From assembly GCF_900067135.1 (NCBI RefSeq), contig NZ_FJUR01000002.1, positions 62,001 through 126,000 of the forward strand: a stretch of 64,000 nucleotides of DNA. The letters run 5' to 3'. The notes beneath the pieces were generated by a model that was not told the DNA's origin, searched no databases, and worked only from the letters and a program-made list of their open reading frames with translations. Shown piece by piece: positions 9,427 through 17,359 of this stretch. The DNA is from Rhizobium sp. 9140 (GTDB lineage Bacteria; Pseudomonadota; Alphaproteobacteria; Rhizobiales; Rhizobiaceae). The position numbers were made by a program, and so were the translations under genes. Position 1 is the stretch's first letter; each line of letters begins with the position of its first letter.

Positions 9427-10469
9427 CATCGGCCGCGATCAAAAACCCCGCCCGTCGCCACGGCATCGTCGCCCGCTCCAGCCGGATGCGCGGGCTCTGG
9501 CTTCTCGTGCTCGTCGCCGTGCTCGCGCTGCTTGCCGCGCTGTCGGTCACCATCGGCACACGCGATGTTGCCTGGGCGGAGATCAGGACGGCGCTGGGCG
9601 GCGCGCAGGAGACGATCGGTCAGGCGGCGGTCGCACTTCGTCTTCCACGCACCCTTCTTGCCGTGCTTGCTGGGGCCGCACTCGGGCTTGCCGGCGCGAT
9701 CATGCAGGGCGTTACGCGCAATCCGCTCGCAGATCCCGGCATTCTCGGCGTGAATATGGGGGCCTCTCTTGCCGTGGTCATCGGCGTGGCCTGGTTCGGG
9801 GTGACCTCGGCGCATGCCTATATCTGGACGGCGATTTCGGGTGCGGGCGGTGCTGCAGTGTTCGTCTATACGATCGGATCGCTCGGTCGCGGCGGTGCGA
9901 CGCCGCTCAAGCTGGCGCTGGCGGGTGCCGCGACCTCCGTCGCCTTCGCCTCGCTGGTCATCGCGATCGTTCTGCCACGCGGCGATATCGCAGGCGGCAT
10001 CCATGCCTGGCAGATCGGCGGCGTCGGCGGTGCCACCTATCAACGCGTCGTTCCCGTCCTGCCGTTTCTCGGCGTCGGCTTTGCCATCAGCCTCCTTTCC
10101 GCCCGCAAGCTGAACGCGCTGGCTCTCGGCGACGATGTGGCCGCTGGCCTTGGCGAGCATGTCGCCGCCGCCCGTGCCGTCGCTTCGCTCGGCGCGATCC
10201 TGCTTTGCGGCGCGACAACAGCTGTTTGCGGTCCGATTGGCTTCCTCGGCCTCGTAGTGCCGCACCTTTGCCGGACACTGATCGGCGTCGATCACCGGTG
10301 GCTGCTGCCGTTCTCGGCCCTTGGCGGCGCGGCCCTGCTGCTCGGCGCCGATATTCTCGGACGCATCGTTGCGCGGCCGGGTGAAATCGATGTCGGCATC
10401 ATCACCGCGCTCATCGGCGCCCCGTTCTTCATCTGGATCGTGCGGCGGCAGCGGGTGAGGGAGCTGTGA
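9423..10469 (+). CDS. Iron-siderophore ABC permease 1 (FecCD family)
   Basis: 348 residues with about nine membrane segments. FecCD signatures include RLPRTLLAVLAGAALGLAG, MQGVTRNPLADPGILG and the cytoplasmic GPIGFLGLVVPHLCR loop that contacts the ATPase. It pairs with the next gene as the inner-membrane channel. The first 35 residues are a basic cytoplasmic tail. The start ATG overlaps the stop of the binding-protein gene, which implies translational coupling. Confidence 0.93.
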   Translation: MTSAAIKNPARRHGIVARSSRMRGLWLLVLVAVLALLAALSVTIGTRDVAWAEIRTALGGAQETIGQAAVALRLPRTLLAVLAGAALGLAGAIMQGVTRNPLADPGILGVNMGASLAVVIGVAWFGVTSAHAYIWTAISGAGGAAVFVYTIGSLGRGGATPLKLALAGAATSVAFASLVIAIVLPRGDIAGGIHAWQIGGVGGATYQRVVPVLPFLGVGFAISLLSARKLNALALGDDVAAGLGEHVAAARAVASLGAILLCGATTAVCGPIGFLGLVVPHLCRTLIGVDHRWLLPFSALGGAALLLGADILGRIVARPGEIDVGIITALIGAPFFIWIVRRQRVREL

Positions 10470-11506
10470 GCGTGCCGTCCCGGACAATCGATTTCCTTGC
10501 CGATCATCGCCGTCGTCGTGCACGCCGTCATTCGATGGCGCTCGGCCTTTTGCTCGCGCTGATGGTCGTTGTCTTCGGCATAACCCTCTCCGTCGGCAAA
10601 AGCATCGTCGCGCCACTGGATGTCCTCAGAGTGCTCTCGGGCGAGCCGGTTCCCGGCACGTCCTTCACCGTCGGGCAACTGCGCCTGCCGCGCGCGGTCC
10701 TCTCGGTTGTCTCCGGCCTCTGCTTCGGGCTCGGCGGCGTCGCCTTTCAGATCATGCTGCGCAATCCGCTGGCGAGCCCGGATATTATCGGCATCACCTC
10801 GGGCGCGGGTGCCGCAGCGGTGTTTGCCATCGTCGTCCTCCAGATGTCGGGGCCGGTTGTGTCGCTGCTGGCTGTCGGGGCCGGGCTTGGCGTCGCCTTG
10901 CTCGTCTACGGATTGTCGTTCCGAAATGGCGTCGGTGGCACGCGTCTCATTCTGGTCGGCATCGGCGTTTCCGCCATGCTGCAAAGCGTCATCGCCTATA
11001 TCCTCTCCACCGCGCCCTCCTGGAGCCTGCAGGAGGCGATGCGCTGGCTGACGGGCAGCGTCAACGGCGCCCAGTTGCAGCAGGCCCTGCCGCTTCTTCT
11101 GGCGCTTGCCGTCTTCGGCGGCATTCTCCTCGGCCGCACCCGCGATCTCGAAGCGCTGAGGCTCGGCGACGATACCGCGTCGGCCCTCGGTGTTCGCGTC
11201 TCGCAAACCCGAATGCTGGTCATCGTCTCCGCCGTCGGCATGATTGCGGCGGCCACCGCCGTCACCGGGCCGATTGCCTTCGTCGCCTTCCTCGCAGGCC
11301 CTATCGCCGCACGCATCGTTCGCTCAAACGGATCTCTGCTCCTGCCGGCAGCGCTCGTCGGGGCGATCCTCGTTCTCGTCGGCGATTATGTCGGGCAGGT
11401 GCTGCTGCCCAGCCGCTACCCGGTCGGCGTCATTACCGGCGCTCTCGGCGCGCCATACCTCATTTTCCTGATTGTCCGCGTCAACCGGACAGGAGGTTCG
11501 CTGTGA
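10466..11506 (+). CDS. Iron-siderophore ABC permease 2 (FecCD family)
   Basis: 346 residues, second half of the permease pair. RLPRAVLSVVSGLCFGLGG, MLRNPLASPDIIG and GPIAFVAFLAGPIAARI match the first permease position for position. The GTG start at 10466 overlaps the previous stop by four bases. The order binding protein, two permeases, ATPase is that of fepBDGC/fecBCDE systems. Confidence 0.93.
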   Translation: MSVPSRTIDFLADHRRRRARRHSMALGLLLALMVVVFGITLSVGKSIVAPLDVLRVLSGEPVPGTSFTVGQLRLPRAVLSVVSGLCFGLGGVAFQIMLRNPLASPDIIGITSGAGAAAVFAIVVLQMSGPVVSLLAVGAGLGVALLVYGLSFRNGVGGTRLILVGIGVSAMLQSVIAYILSTAPSWSLQEAMRWLTGSVNGAQLQQALPLLLALAVFGGILLGRTRDLEALRLGDDTASALGVRVSQTRMLVIVSAVGMIAAATAVTGPIAFVAFLAGPIAARIVRSNGSLLLPAALVGAILVLVGDYVGQVLLPSRYPVGVITGALGAPYLIFLIVRVNRTGGSL

Positions 11507-12312
11507 CCAATCATTCCCTCGTCGCAACGGGGCTTTCCGCAGGTTATGACGGCAAGGAGATCCTGAACGGGCTCGATCTGACGATCCCCTCCGGCCGGAT
11601 CACCGTGATCGTCGGCGCCAATGCCTGTGGGAAATCCACCTTCCTGCGCACGCTGTCGCGGCTGCTTGTCCCGACGAAGGGACATGTGCTGCTCGATGGC
11701 AGGTCGATCCACCGCACGCCGGCGCGTCAGCTCGCCCGCACGCTCGGCCTTCTGCCGCAAGCGCCCATCGCGCCGGAGGGCATGACCGTCGCCGATCTCG
11801 TCAGCCGTGGTCGTCATCCCCACAAGAGCCTGTTCTCTCGCTGGACGCGCAGCGACGACGAGGCCGTGGATGGCGCGCTCGCCGCGACGAAAACCTTCGA
11901 TCTCGCCGAGAGGCCCGTCGACGAGCTTTCCGGCGGCCAGCGCCAGCGGGTCTGGATCGCCATGGCGCTGGCCCAGGAGACCGAAATCCTGTTGCTGGAC
12001 GAGCCCACGACCTTCCTCGACATCAACCATCAGATCGAGGTGCTCGACCTCCTCACGGATCTCAACCGCGAGCGCGGCACGACGGTCGTCATGGTGCTGC
12101 ACGATCTCAACCTCGCGGCCCGCTATGCCGATGATCTCGTCGCCATGGCCGGGGGACGGATTTACGCTTTCGGCACGCCCGAAGCGGTGCTGACGGAAGA
12201 CATGGTCCGCGAGGTCTTCGGCCTCGAAAGCCGCATCATTAAAGATCCCCTGTCGGGCCGCCCCATGATGCTGCCCATCGGGCGCCACAGGATGGCCGGT
12301 AGCGGGAGTTGA
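11503..12312 (+). CDS. Iron-siderophore ABC transporter ATPase
   Basis: 269 residues, FepC/FecE class. Walker A GANACGKST (about residues 38-46, with Ala-Cys in place of the usual Gly-Cys or Gly-Ser), signature LSGGQRQRVWIAMALAQ, Walker B LLLDEPTTFLD and the switch histidine in MVLHDLNLA. It powers import through the two permeases. GTG start, four-base overlap with the upstream gene. Confidence 0.94.
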   Translation: MTNHSLVATGLSAGYDGKEILNGLDLTIPSGRITVIVGANACGKSTFLRTLSRLLVPTKGHVLLDGRSIHRTPARQLARTLGLLPQAPIAPEGMTVADLVSRGRHPHKSLFSRWTRSDDEAVDGALAATKTFDLAERPVDELSGGQRQRVWIAMALAQETEILLLDEPTTFLDINHQIEVLDLLTDLNRERGTTVVMVLHDLNLAARYADDLVAMAGGRIYAFGTPEAVLTEDMVREVFGLESRIIKDPLSGRPMMLPIGRHRMAGSGS

Positions 12313-12372
12313 TCTCCAGCCCTGGCGGATGTTACGCCGCATCGAGACCCTGCATGCTGATGGAGAAAGCCC

Positions 12373-12888
12373 ATGACGACTACGGATTACACGGCCTTCG
12401 TCGCCGCGCTGGCCGGCGAGGGGCAGCCGATGGCGGCCTATGCCGCGCTGGAGGCCCTGACGCAGGCTCTGGTTGGGGTGAAGCTCTTCACCATCATGAC
12501 GAGTGACACGACCACCCGCGTGGCCGAGCGGGTCTATTCCAATATGCCGGAGCAATATCCGGTTTTCGGCACCAAGCCCTATAACGAGACGCACTGGTCC
12601 GACATCACCCTCACGCGGCAGCAGACCTTCGTGGCGAACACGATCGAGGAGATCGCGGAGGTATTCGGCGATTACGAACTCATCGATTCCCTCGGCTGCC
12701 AGTCGGTCATCAACGTGCCGATCGTCGTCGGAGGAACCGTGATCGGCACCATCAACTGCCTGCACGAGACCGGTTTCTACACGCCGGAACGCGTTGCGGC
12801 GGCCGAGGCGCTGAAGCTTCCCGGCGCGGTCTGCATGCTGCTGGCCGCAAGCGGCAGGACGGACAGCGAGAACGTCGCCGTCGTTTGA
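12373..12888 (+). CDS. GAF-domain protein
   Basis: 171 residues forming one GAF-like domain (YAALEALTQALVGVKLFTIM at the start, INVPIVVGGTVIGTINCLHE in the middle). No enzymatic or DNA-binding domain is attached. It lies 60 bases after the siderophore ATPase on the same strand, so it may be cotranscribed. GAF domains of this stand-alone kind bind small molecules or act as methionine sulfoxide reductases; the single Cys pattern of fRMsr is not evident, so I leave the role open. Confidence 0.75.
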   Translation: MTTTDYTAFVAALAGEGQPMAAYAALEALTQALVGVKLFTIMTSDTTTRVAERVYSNMPEQYPVFGTKPYNETHWSDITLTRQQTFVANTIEEIAEVFGDYELIDSLGCQSVINVPIVVGGTVIGTINCLHETGFYTPERVAAAEALKLPGAVCMLLAASGRTDSENVAVV

Positions 12889-12912
12889 ATCGAGCGCCGG
12901 CCCGGTCTCCGC

Positions 12913-13803
12913 TCAGACGTCCGGCTGCTGGATCGATTGCAGCAGCGTTTCGCGCGCCGAGCGCAGGTGCTGCCGGCAGGCGCGCTCGACCGTCGGCAGG
13001 TCGCGGGTTTTCAGTGCCGCGATGTACTCCAGATGTTCCTGCACCGCCCGCGCGTTGCGCTCGCGGTCATTCGCCTTGTTCCACTGGTAGTGATAGTGGA
13101 AGACGATGGTGATGATGTCATAGAAATCGATGATAAAGCGATTGCTCGACGAGCGATGCACCAGAAGGTGGAAGCGCTCGTCGAGCTCCGAGAAATCGCG
13201 GTACCGCGTGTCGATGTTCGCCAGCATGTCGCGATGGAGCGTCTCCATCTCCTCAAGATCGTGCCAAGCCGGATGATCTTCCGGCAGAGCGGCGAAACCG
13301 GCGGCGGAGCGAAGCTCGAACATTTCGCGGATTTCAGTGAGTTCCAGCGCGAAATCACGGGTAAAGCCCTTCAGCACCCAATGACTGTTCGGCCGCTTTT
13401 CGATCAGCCCGAAACGACTGAAGCGGATCAGGAATTCGCGCACGCTGGTCGTACCCGTGCCGATATCGCGGGCAAGCTCCAGCTCGTTGATCTGCATGCC
13501 CGGCTCGGCGCCTCCGGCAAGGATCCGTCGCATGAAGCTCCGCTCGATGATCTCCGCGAGCGAGCTGGTCTCCTCGGCGGGAAAGAAATCGGCAGGTTGC
13601 GGCGCGCGCAGCATCGCCTTGGCGCGCTTGTCCCAGGAAATGATCTCCAGCGCCTTCAGGCGTGCGAGAATGGTGCGCACCGTCGTACGGCTGACGCCCA
13701 GCGACGTGCCGAGTTCAAGCTCCGAGGGAAGCGCCTCGGTTTCCGTGATGAGGGTCAGACACCGGTTGAAGGCGTCCTTGAAGACCGTGTTCTGTTTTGC
13801 CAT
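12913..13803 (-). CDS. GntR/FCD regulator with two winged-helix segments
   Basis: 296 residues. Residues 5-65 look like one GntR winged helix (LPSELELGTSLGVSRTTVRT), residues 78-145 like a second (ELARDIGTGTTSVREFLIRF), and 150-285 are an FCD ligand-binding domain with the metal-site pattern DERFH and the late QHLRSA. Ordinary FadR-type regulators have one winged helix and about 230 residues. The ATG at 13803 is preceded by GGAAACGAG. It diverges from the aldo/keto reductase. A shared motif at 13854 and 15078 is a good candidate operator, so it likely controls the reductase and the sugar importer. Confidence 0.85.
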   Translation of the reverse strand: MAKQNTVFKDAFNRCLTLITETEALPSELELGTSLGVSRTTVRTILARLKALEIISWDKRAKAMLRAPQPADFFPAEETSSLAEIIERSFMRRILAGGAEPGMQINELELARDIGTGTTSVREFLIRFSRFGLIEKRPNSHWVLKGFTRDFALELTEIREMFELRSAAGFAALPEDHPAWHDLEEMETLHRDMLANIDTRYRDFSELDERFHLLVHRSSSNRFIIDFYDIITIVFHYHYQWNKANDRERNARAVQEHLEYIAALKTRDLPTVERACRQHLRSARETLLQSIQQPDV

Positions 13804-13853
13804 TCTCGTTTCCGGTGCGGTGGGCGGGTGCATAATACAAGTTGACGGAAAAC

Positions 13854-13871
13854 TGTCTATTGTAGATAAAA
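13854..13871. promoter_or_regulatory. Candidate GntR operator, copy 1
   Basis: TGTCTATTGTAGATAAAA lies between the GntR gene and the aldo/keto reductase. It matches 14 of 18 positions with the copy at 15078-15095 before the sugar-binding protein gene. Confidence 0.45.
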
Positions 13872-13965
13872 TAACAAATCGACGGATCCTGAGAGCCCAC
13901 TTGGTGCTGACCAAGACGGCTCGACCGTGGTTTGGATAGCAGGCGTTCAGACGGAAGATGATGCG

Positions 13966-14985
13966 ATGAAGACGCGTAAGATCGGCACGACAGACCTCTC
14001 CGTCACGGAATACAGTTTTGGCACCGCGCCGCTGGGCGGGATGTATCGCACCTGCCCGCGCGACACGGCGATGGAGACGCTGGAAGCTGCCTGGAATTCC
14101 GGCATGCGGTTTTTCGATACGGCCCCGTGGTATGGCTTTGGCCTCGCCGAGCGTCGAGTCGGCGATTTTCTGCGCGACAAGCCATCCGGCCATTACGTGC
14201 TTTCCACGAAGGTCGGTCGGCTGTTGCGTCCCGTTGCCGATGACAAGGTGCCGGATTTCGGTTTCGTCGATCCGCTGCCCTTCGAAACGGACTACGACTA
14301 TTCCTATGACGGCATCATGCGCTCGGTGGAGTTCAGCTACGCCCGCATGGGCCTGAACCGCCTCGACATCCTGTTCGTGCACGATATCGGCGTCTACACC
14401 CATGGCGCCGAGCGCAACGCCGTCTACCTCAGGCAGTTGCTCGATGGCGGCCTGAAGGCGCTGGATGCGCTGAAGTCAAGCGGCGCCATCTCCGCCTACG
14501 GTCTGGGTGTCAACGAAGTCCCGGTCTGCCTCGACGTGATGCGCGCGGCCGATCTCGACTGCATTCTTCTCGCCGGACGCTACACGCTGCTCGACCGGAC
14601 CGCCGTCTCGGAGCTGCTGCCGCTCTGCGCCGCGAAAAAGACCTCGCTGGTCGTGGGCGGCGTGTTCAACTCCGGCATCCTCGCGACAGGCGCGGTCGAT
14701 GGCGCGCATTTCGATTACGGGCCGGCCTCGGCGGAGGTTCTCGAAAAGGTGGCCGCCATGGAGAAGATCGCGGCGTCTCAGGGCGTGCCGCTGGCCGCTC
14801 CGGCCATGCAGTTTCCGCTGCAAAACCCGCTGGTCGCTTCCGTCCTTCTCGGCACGGCCAGGCCTTCCAGCCTGACGCGCAACATGGCGCTCGAGGCTCG
14901 CCGGCTTCAGCCCGAAGACTTTGGGCCATACGATGCGCATACCCTTGTCGCGCCGCCTCTGGGAACGGAGGCCGTGCGCGTTTGA
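13966..14985 (+). CDS. Aldo/keto reductase, sugar dehydrogenase type
   Basis: 339 residues from ATG 13966 (GGAAG nine bases before). The aldo/keto reductase tetrad is visible: Asp and Tyr in DTAPWYGFGLAER, Lys in STKVGR, His in FVHDIG. The family resemblance is to D-threo-aldose/L-fucose 1-dehydrogenases, which oxidise a free sugar to a lactone with NAD(P). It sits between a GntR regulator and a periplasmic sugar-binding protein, so it probably starts breakdown of the imported sugar. The exact sugar is not readable. Confidence 0.85.
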   Translation: MKTRKIGTTDLSVTEYSFGTAPLGGMYRTCPRDTAMETLEAAWNSGMRFFDTAPWYGFGLAERRVGDFLRDKPSGHYVLSTKVGRLLRPVADDKVPDFGFVDPLPFETDYDYSYDGIMRSVEFSYARMGLNRLDILFVHDIGVYTHGAERNAVYLRQLLDGGLKALDALKSSGAISAYGLGVNEVPVCLDVMRAADLDCILLAGRYTLLDRTAVSELLPLCAAKKTSLVVGGVFNSGILATGAVDGAHFDYGPASAEVLEKVAAMEKIAASQGVPLAAPAMQFPLQNPLVASVLLGTARPSSLTRNMALEARRLQPEDFGPYDAHTLVAPPLGTEAVRV

Positions 14986-15077
14986 CCGGCGGCAAGGCAG
15001 GGCCGGGGAGGGCTCTGTTGACCGTGAGGATGCCGGTTGCAAGTTCGTCAGTCTTGGGTTAGCGTCCCACGATAATA

Positions 15078-15095
15078 TGTTTTTTATAGATAAAG
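15078..15095. promoter_or_regulatory. Candidate GntR operator, copy 2
   Basis: TGTTTTTTATAGATAAAG, 70 bases before the sugar-binding protein gene. The core TTTATAGATAAA is itself a near palindrome. The two copies share TAGATAAA and the leading TGT. Downstream, the segment GTTGGAGGAGAAC occurs twice (15121 and 15147), the second being the ribosome-binding site. Confidence 0.45.
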
Positions 15096-15165
15096 ATCGT
15101 ATCGCCGCGTCTTCGGTACGGTTGGAGGAGAACGAAACAAGACGTTGTTGGAGGAGAACAACACC

Positions 15166-16170
15166 ATGACACTGCTGAACCATATTCTTTCGCGTCGCGC
15201 CTTTGCACGTCGGTCGCTTGCAAGCGTTGCCGGCGCGGCGGTCATCGCCACGATGATGCCGATGGGCGCCTTCGCGCAAGACGTCACCATTCCGATCATC
15301 GTCAAGGACACGACCTCGTTCTACTGGCAGATCGTTCTCGCCGGCGCGCGCGCGGCCGGAAAGGACCTCGGCGTCAACGTGCCGGAGCTCGGCGCACAGG
15401 CGGAAACCGATGTGAACGGCCAGATCAGCATTCTGGAGAATGCGGTTGCCGGCAGCCCCGCAGCCATCGTCATTTCGCCGACGGAGTTCAAGGCGCTCGG
15501 CAAGCCGGTCGACGAAGCCGCCAAGTCGGTTCCGATCATCGGCATCGATTCCGGCGCCGACTCCAAGGCCTTCAGTTCGTTCCTCACGACCGACAACGTT
15601 CAGGGCGGGCGGATTGCGGCCGATGGTCTGGCTGCGGCGATCAAGCAGGCGACCGGCAAGGACGAAGGCGAGATCGCCATCATCACCAATACGCCTGGCG
15701 CCGGCTCGCTGGAGCAGCGCAAGGAAGGCTTCCTCGACCAGATCAAGTCCAAATATCCGGGCCTGAAGGTCGTCGCCGACAAGTACGCCGATGGTCAGGC
15801 CTCGACCGGCCTCAACATCATGACCGACCTCATCACCGCCAACCCGAACCTCGTCGGCGTCTTCGCCTCCAACCTGATCATGGCGCAGGGCGTCGGTCAG
15901 GCCATTGCCGAGAACAAGCTGGGCGAGAAGGTCAAGGTCATCGGATTCGACAGCGACGAGAAGACGGTCGGCTTCCTCAAGGAAGGCGTGCTCGCCGGCC
16001 TCGTGGTGCAGGATCCCTACCGCATGGGCTATGACGGCATCAAGACAGCCCTTGCCGTCTCCAAGAAGGAGAAGGTGGAGGCCAACGTGGATACCGGCGC
16101 AAACCTCGTGACGAAGGCCAACATGGCAGATCCGAAGATCGACGCTCTTCTCAATCCCAAGATCAACTGA
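15166..16170 (+). CDS. Sugar ABC transporter periplasmic binding protein (RbsB type)
   Basis: 334 residues from ATG 15166, preceded by GGAGGAGAACAACACC. The N-terminus SRRAFARRS followed by a hydrophobic stretch and AFAQD looks like a Tat signal peptide. The mature part is a two-lobed type I sugar-binding protein (AAIVISPTEFKALGKPVDEA; VIGFDSDEKTVGFLKEG). It would feed the ABC importer whose ATPase gene follows at 16294, but that gene is cut by an insertion element, so the system cannot work as it stands here. Confidence 0.9.
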   Translation: MTLLNHILSRRAFARRSLASVAGAAVIATMMPMGAFAQDVTIPIIVKDTTSFYWQIVLAGARAAGKDLGVNVPELGAQAETDVNGQISILENAVAGSPAAIVISPTEFKALGKPVDEAAKSVPIIGIDSGADSKAFSSFLTTDNVQGGRIAADGLAAAIKQATGKDEGEIAIITNTPGAGSLEQRKEGFLDQIKSKYPGLKVVADKYADGQASTGLNIMTDLITANPNLVGVFASNLIMAQGVGQAIAENKLGEKVKVIGFDSDEKTVGFLKEGVLAGLVVQDPYRMGYDGIKTALAVSKKEKVEANVDTGANLVTKANMADPKIDALLNPKIN

Positions 16171-16293
16171 AGATAGTCGGACGGGAGGGCGCTGCGAGAG
16201 CGGAGCCTTGCCGTCCGACGATCAACGCGGTCGCGGCGCACCTCGTCTGGGCGAGGTTGCCGCGCGCGTGCGCGACCTCGAGAGGAGAGCCGA

Positions 16294-16468
16294 ATGACCG
16301 GATTGAACGATGTGAGCCACCGGCATGACGCGGAGGTCGAGGCGCTTTCGGGCGGCCCCGTCGCCAAGGGCGCGCCGATCCTCGAACTCCGCGGCCTGCA
16401 CAAACGCTACGGAACGGTGGAAGCGCTGCGGCCTGCCTCCATCACCTTCCTTTCGGGCGAAATCCACG
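16294..16468 (+). pseudogene. Sugar ABC ATPase (RbsA type), truncated by IS21
   Basis: Begins normally with an unstructured leader and then the start of the first ATPase domain (ILELRGLHKRYGTVEALRPA, then SGEIH). The next expected element, the Walker A loop of VGENGAGKST type, never appears because the insertion element begins at 16469. Only about 58 codons of roughly 500 remain. The permease expected downstream is absent too. Confidence 0.88.
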
Positions 16469-16496
16469 TGTCAACGGCGGAGTAAAATCCTGCCAC
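16469..16496 (+). repeat. IS21 left terminal inverted repeat
   Basis: Starts TGTCAACGGCGGAGTAAAAT and ends CCAC. It pairs imperfectly, 18 of 28 positions, with the right end at 18947-18974. Confidence 0.75.
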
Positions 16497-16525
16497 GCGG
16501 CGGCGCAAAAGTCGGCCACTTGTGG

Positions 16526-16581
16526 CGCGCGCATGAGACCGCCGGGAGGGCTTAGGCCCGAGCGGGGGTCTCATGCGCGCG
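16526..16581. repeat. 15-bp inverted repeat inside the IS end
   Basis: CGCGCGCATGAGACC (16526-16540) and its perfect complement (16567-16581) enclose 26 bases. It lies between the left IS end and the istB stop. It can fold as a strong hairpin in either RNA and may end istAB transcription or block transcription entering from the host gene. Confidence 0.6.
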
Positions 16582-16600
16582 TTGCGATTTTCGAAGGGCG

Positions 16601-17359
16601 TCAGCCGGCCTTTCGGGCGCGGCTTTGGGCGAGACGATAGCTGTCGCCGTTCATCTCGAGGATGCTGACGTGATGGGTGATGCGGTCGAGCAAAGCGCCG
16701 GTCAGGCGCTCGGACCCCAAGGTTTCCGTCCATTCGTCAAAAGGAAGGTTGCTGGTGATCAGGGTCGCGCCTCGCTCGTATCGTTGCGAGATCAGCTCGA
16801 ACAGCAATTCCGCGCCGGTCTTTGACAGCGGCACGAAGCCCAGTTCATCGATGATCAACAGCTGGTAGGCGGCCATCTGCTTCTGGAACCGGATGAGACG
16901 CCGCTCGTCGCGCGCCTCCATCATCTCGCTGACCAGTGCGGCCGCTGTCGTGAACCCAACGGACAGGCCCTTCTGGCAGGCGGCCAGGCCGAGGCCGAGC
17001 GCCACATGGGTCTTGCCCGTGCCGCTGGGGCCGAGAGCGATAACGTTCTCCCTGCGCTCGATCCATTCGCAGCGCGCCAGTTCCAGCACCTGCATCCTGT
17101 TCAGCTTTGGGATGGCGGCGAAGTCGAAACTGTCGAGGCTTTTGACGACCGGGAACCTGGCCGCCTTGATGCGACGCTCGACCTTGCGACGGTCCCGTTC
17201 GATCATCTCCCGCTCGGCAAGCCGGGTGAGGTATCCGACATGATCGACGCCTTCGGTGGCGCACAGCCGGGCCAGCTTCTGGTACTCGCGCTGGAAACTC
17301 GGCAGCTTCAGGGTTTTGAGATAATGGGTGAGAAGGATCTCGGGTGCTTGGGTGTTCAT
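16601..17359 (-). CDS. istB: IS21 transposition helper ATPase IstB
   Basis: 252-residue AAA+ ATPase that assembles with the IstA transposase and selects target DNA. Walker A is GPSGTGKTHVALGLG (about residues 106-120) and Walker B LLIIDELGF. IstB-type features include the C-terminal HHVSILEMNGDSYRL. The ATG at 17359 overlaps the istA stop by four bases, so it is translated by coupling. Full length. Confidence 0.95.
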   Translation of the reverse strand: MNTQAPEILLTHYLKTLKLPSFQREYQKLARLCATEGVDHVGYLTRLAEREMIERDRRKVERRIKAARFPVVKSLDSFDFAAIPKLNRMQVLELARCEWIERRENVIALGPSGTGKTHVALGLGLAACQKGLSVGFTTAAALVSEMMEARDERRLIRFQKQMAAYQLLIIDELGFVPLSKTGAELLFELISQRYERGATLITSNLPFDEWTETLGSERLTGALLDRITHHVSILEMNGDSYRLAQSRARKAG

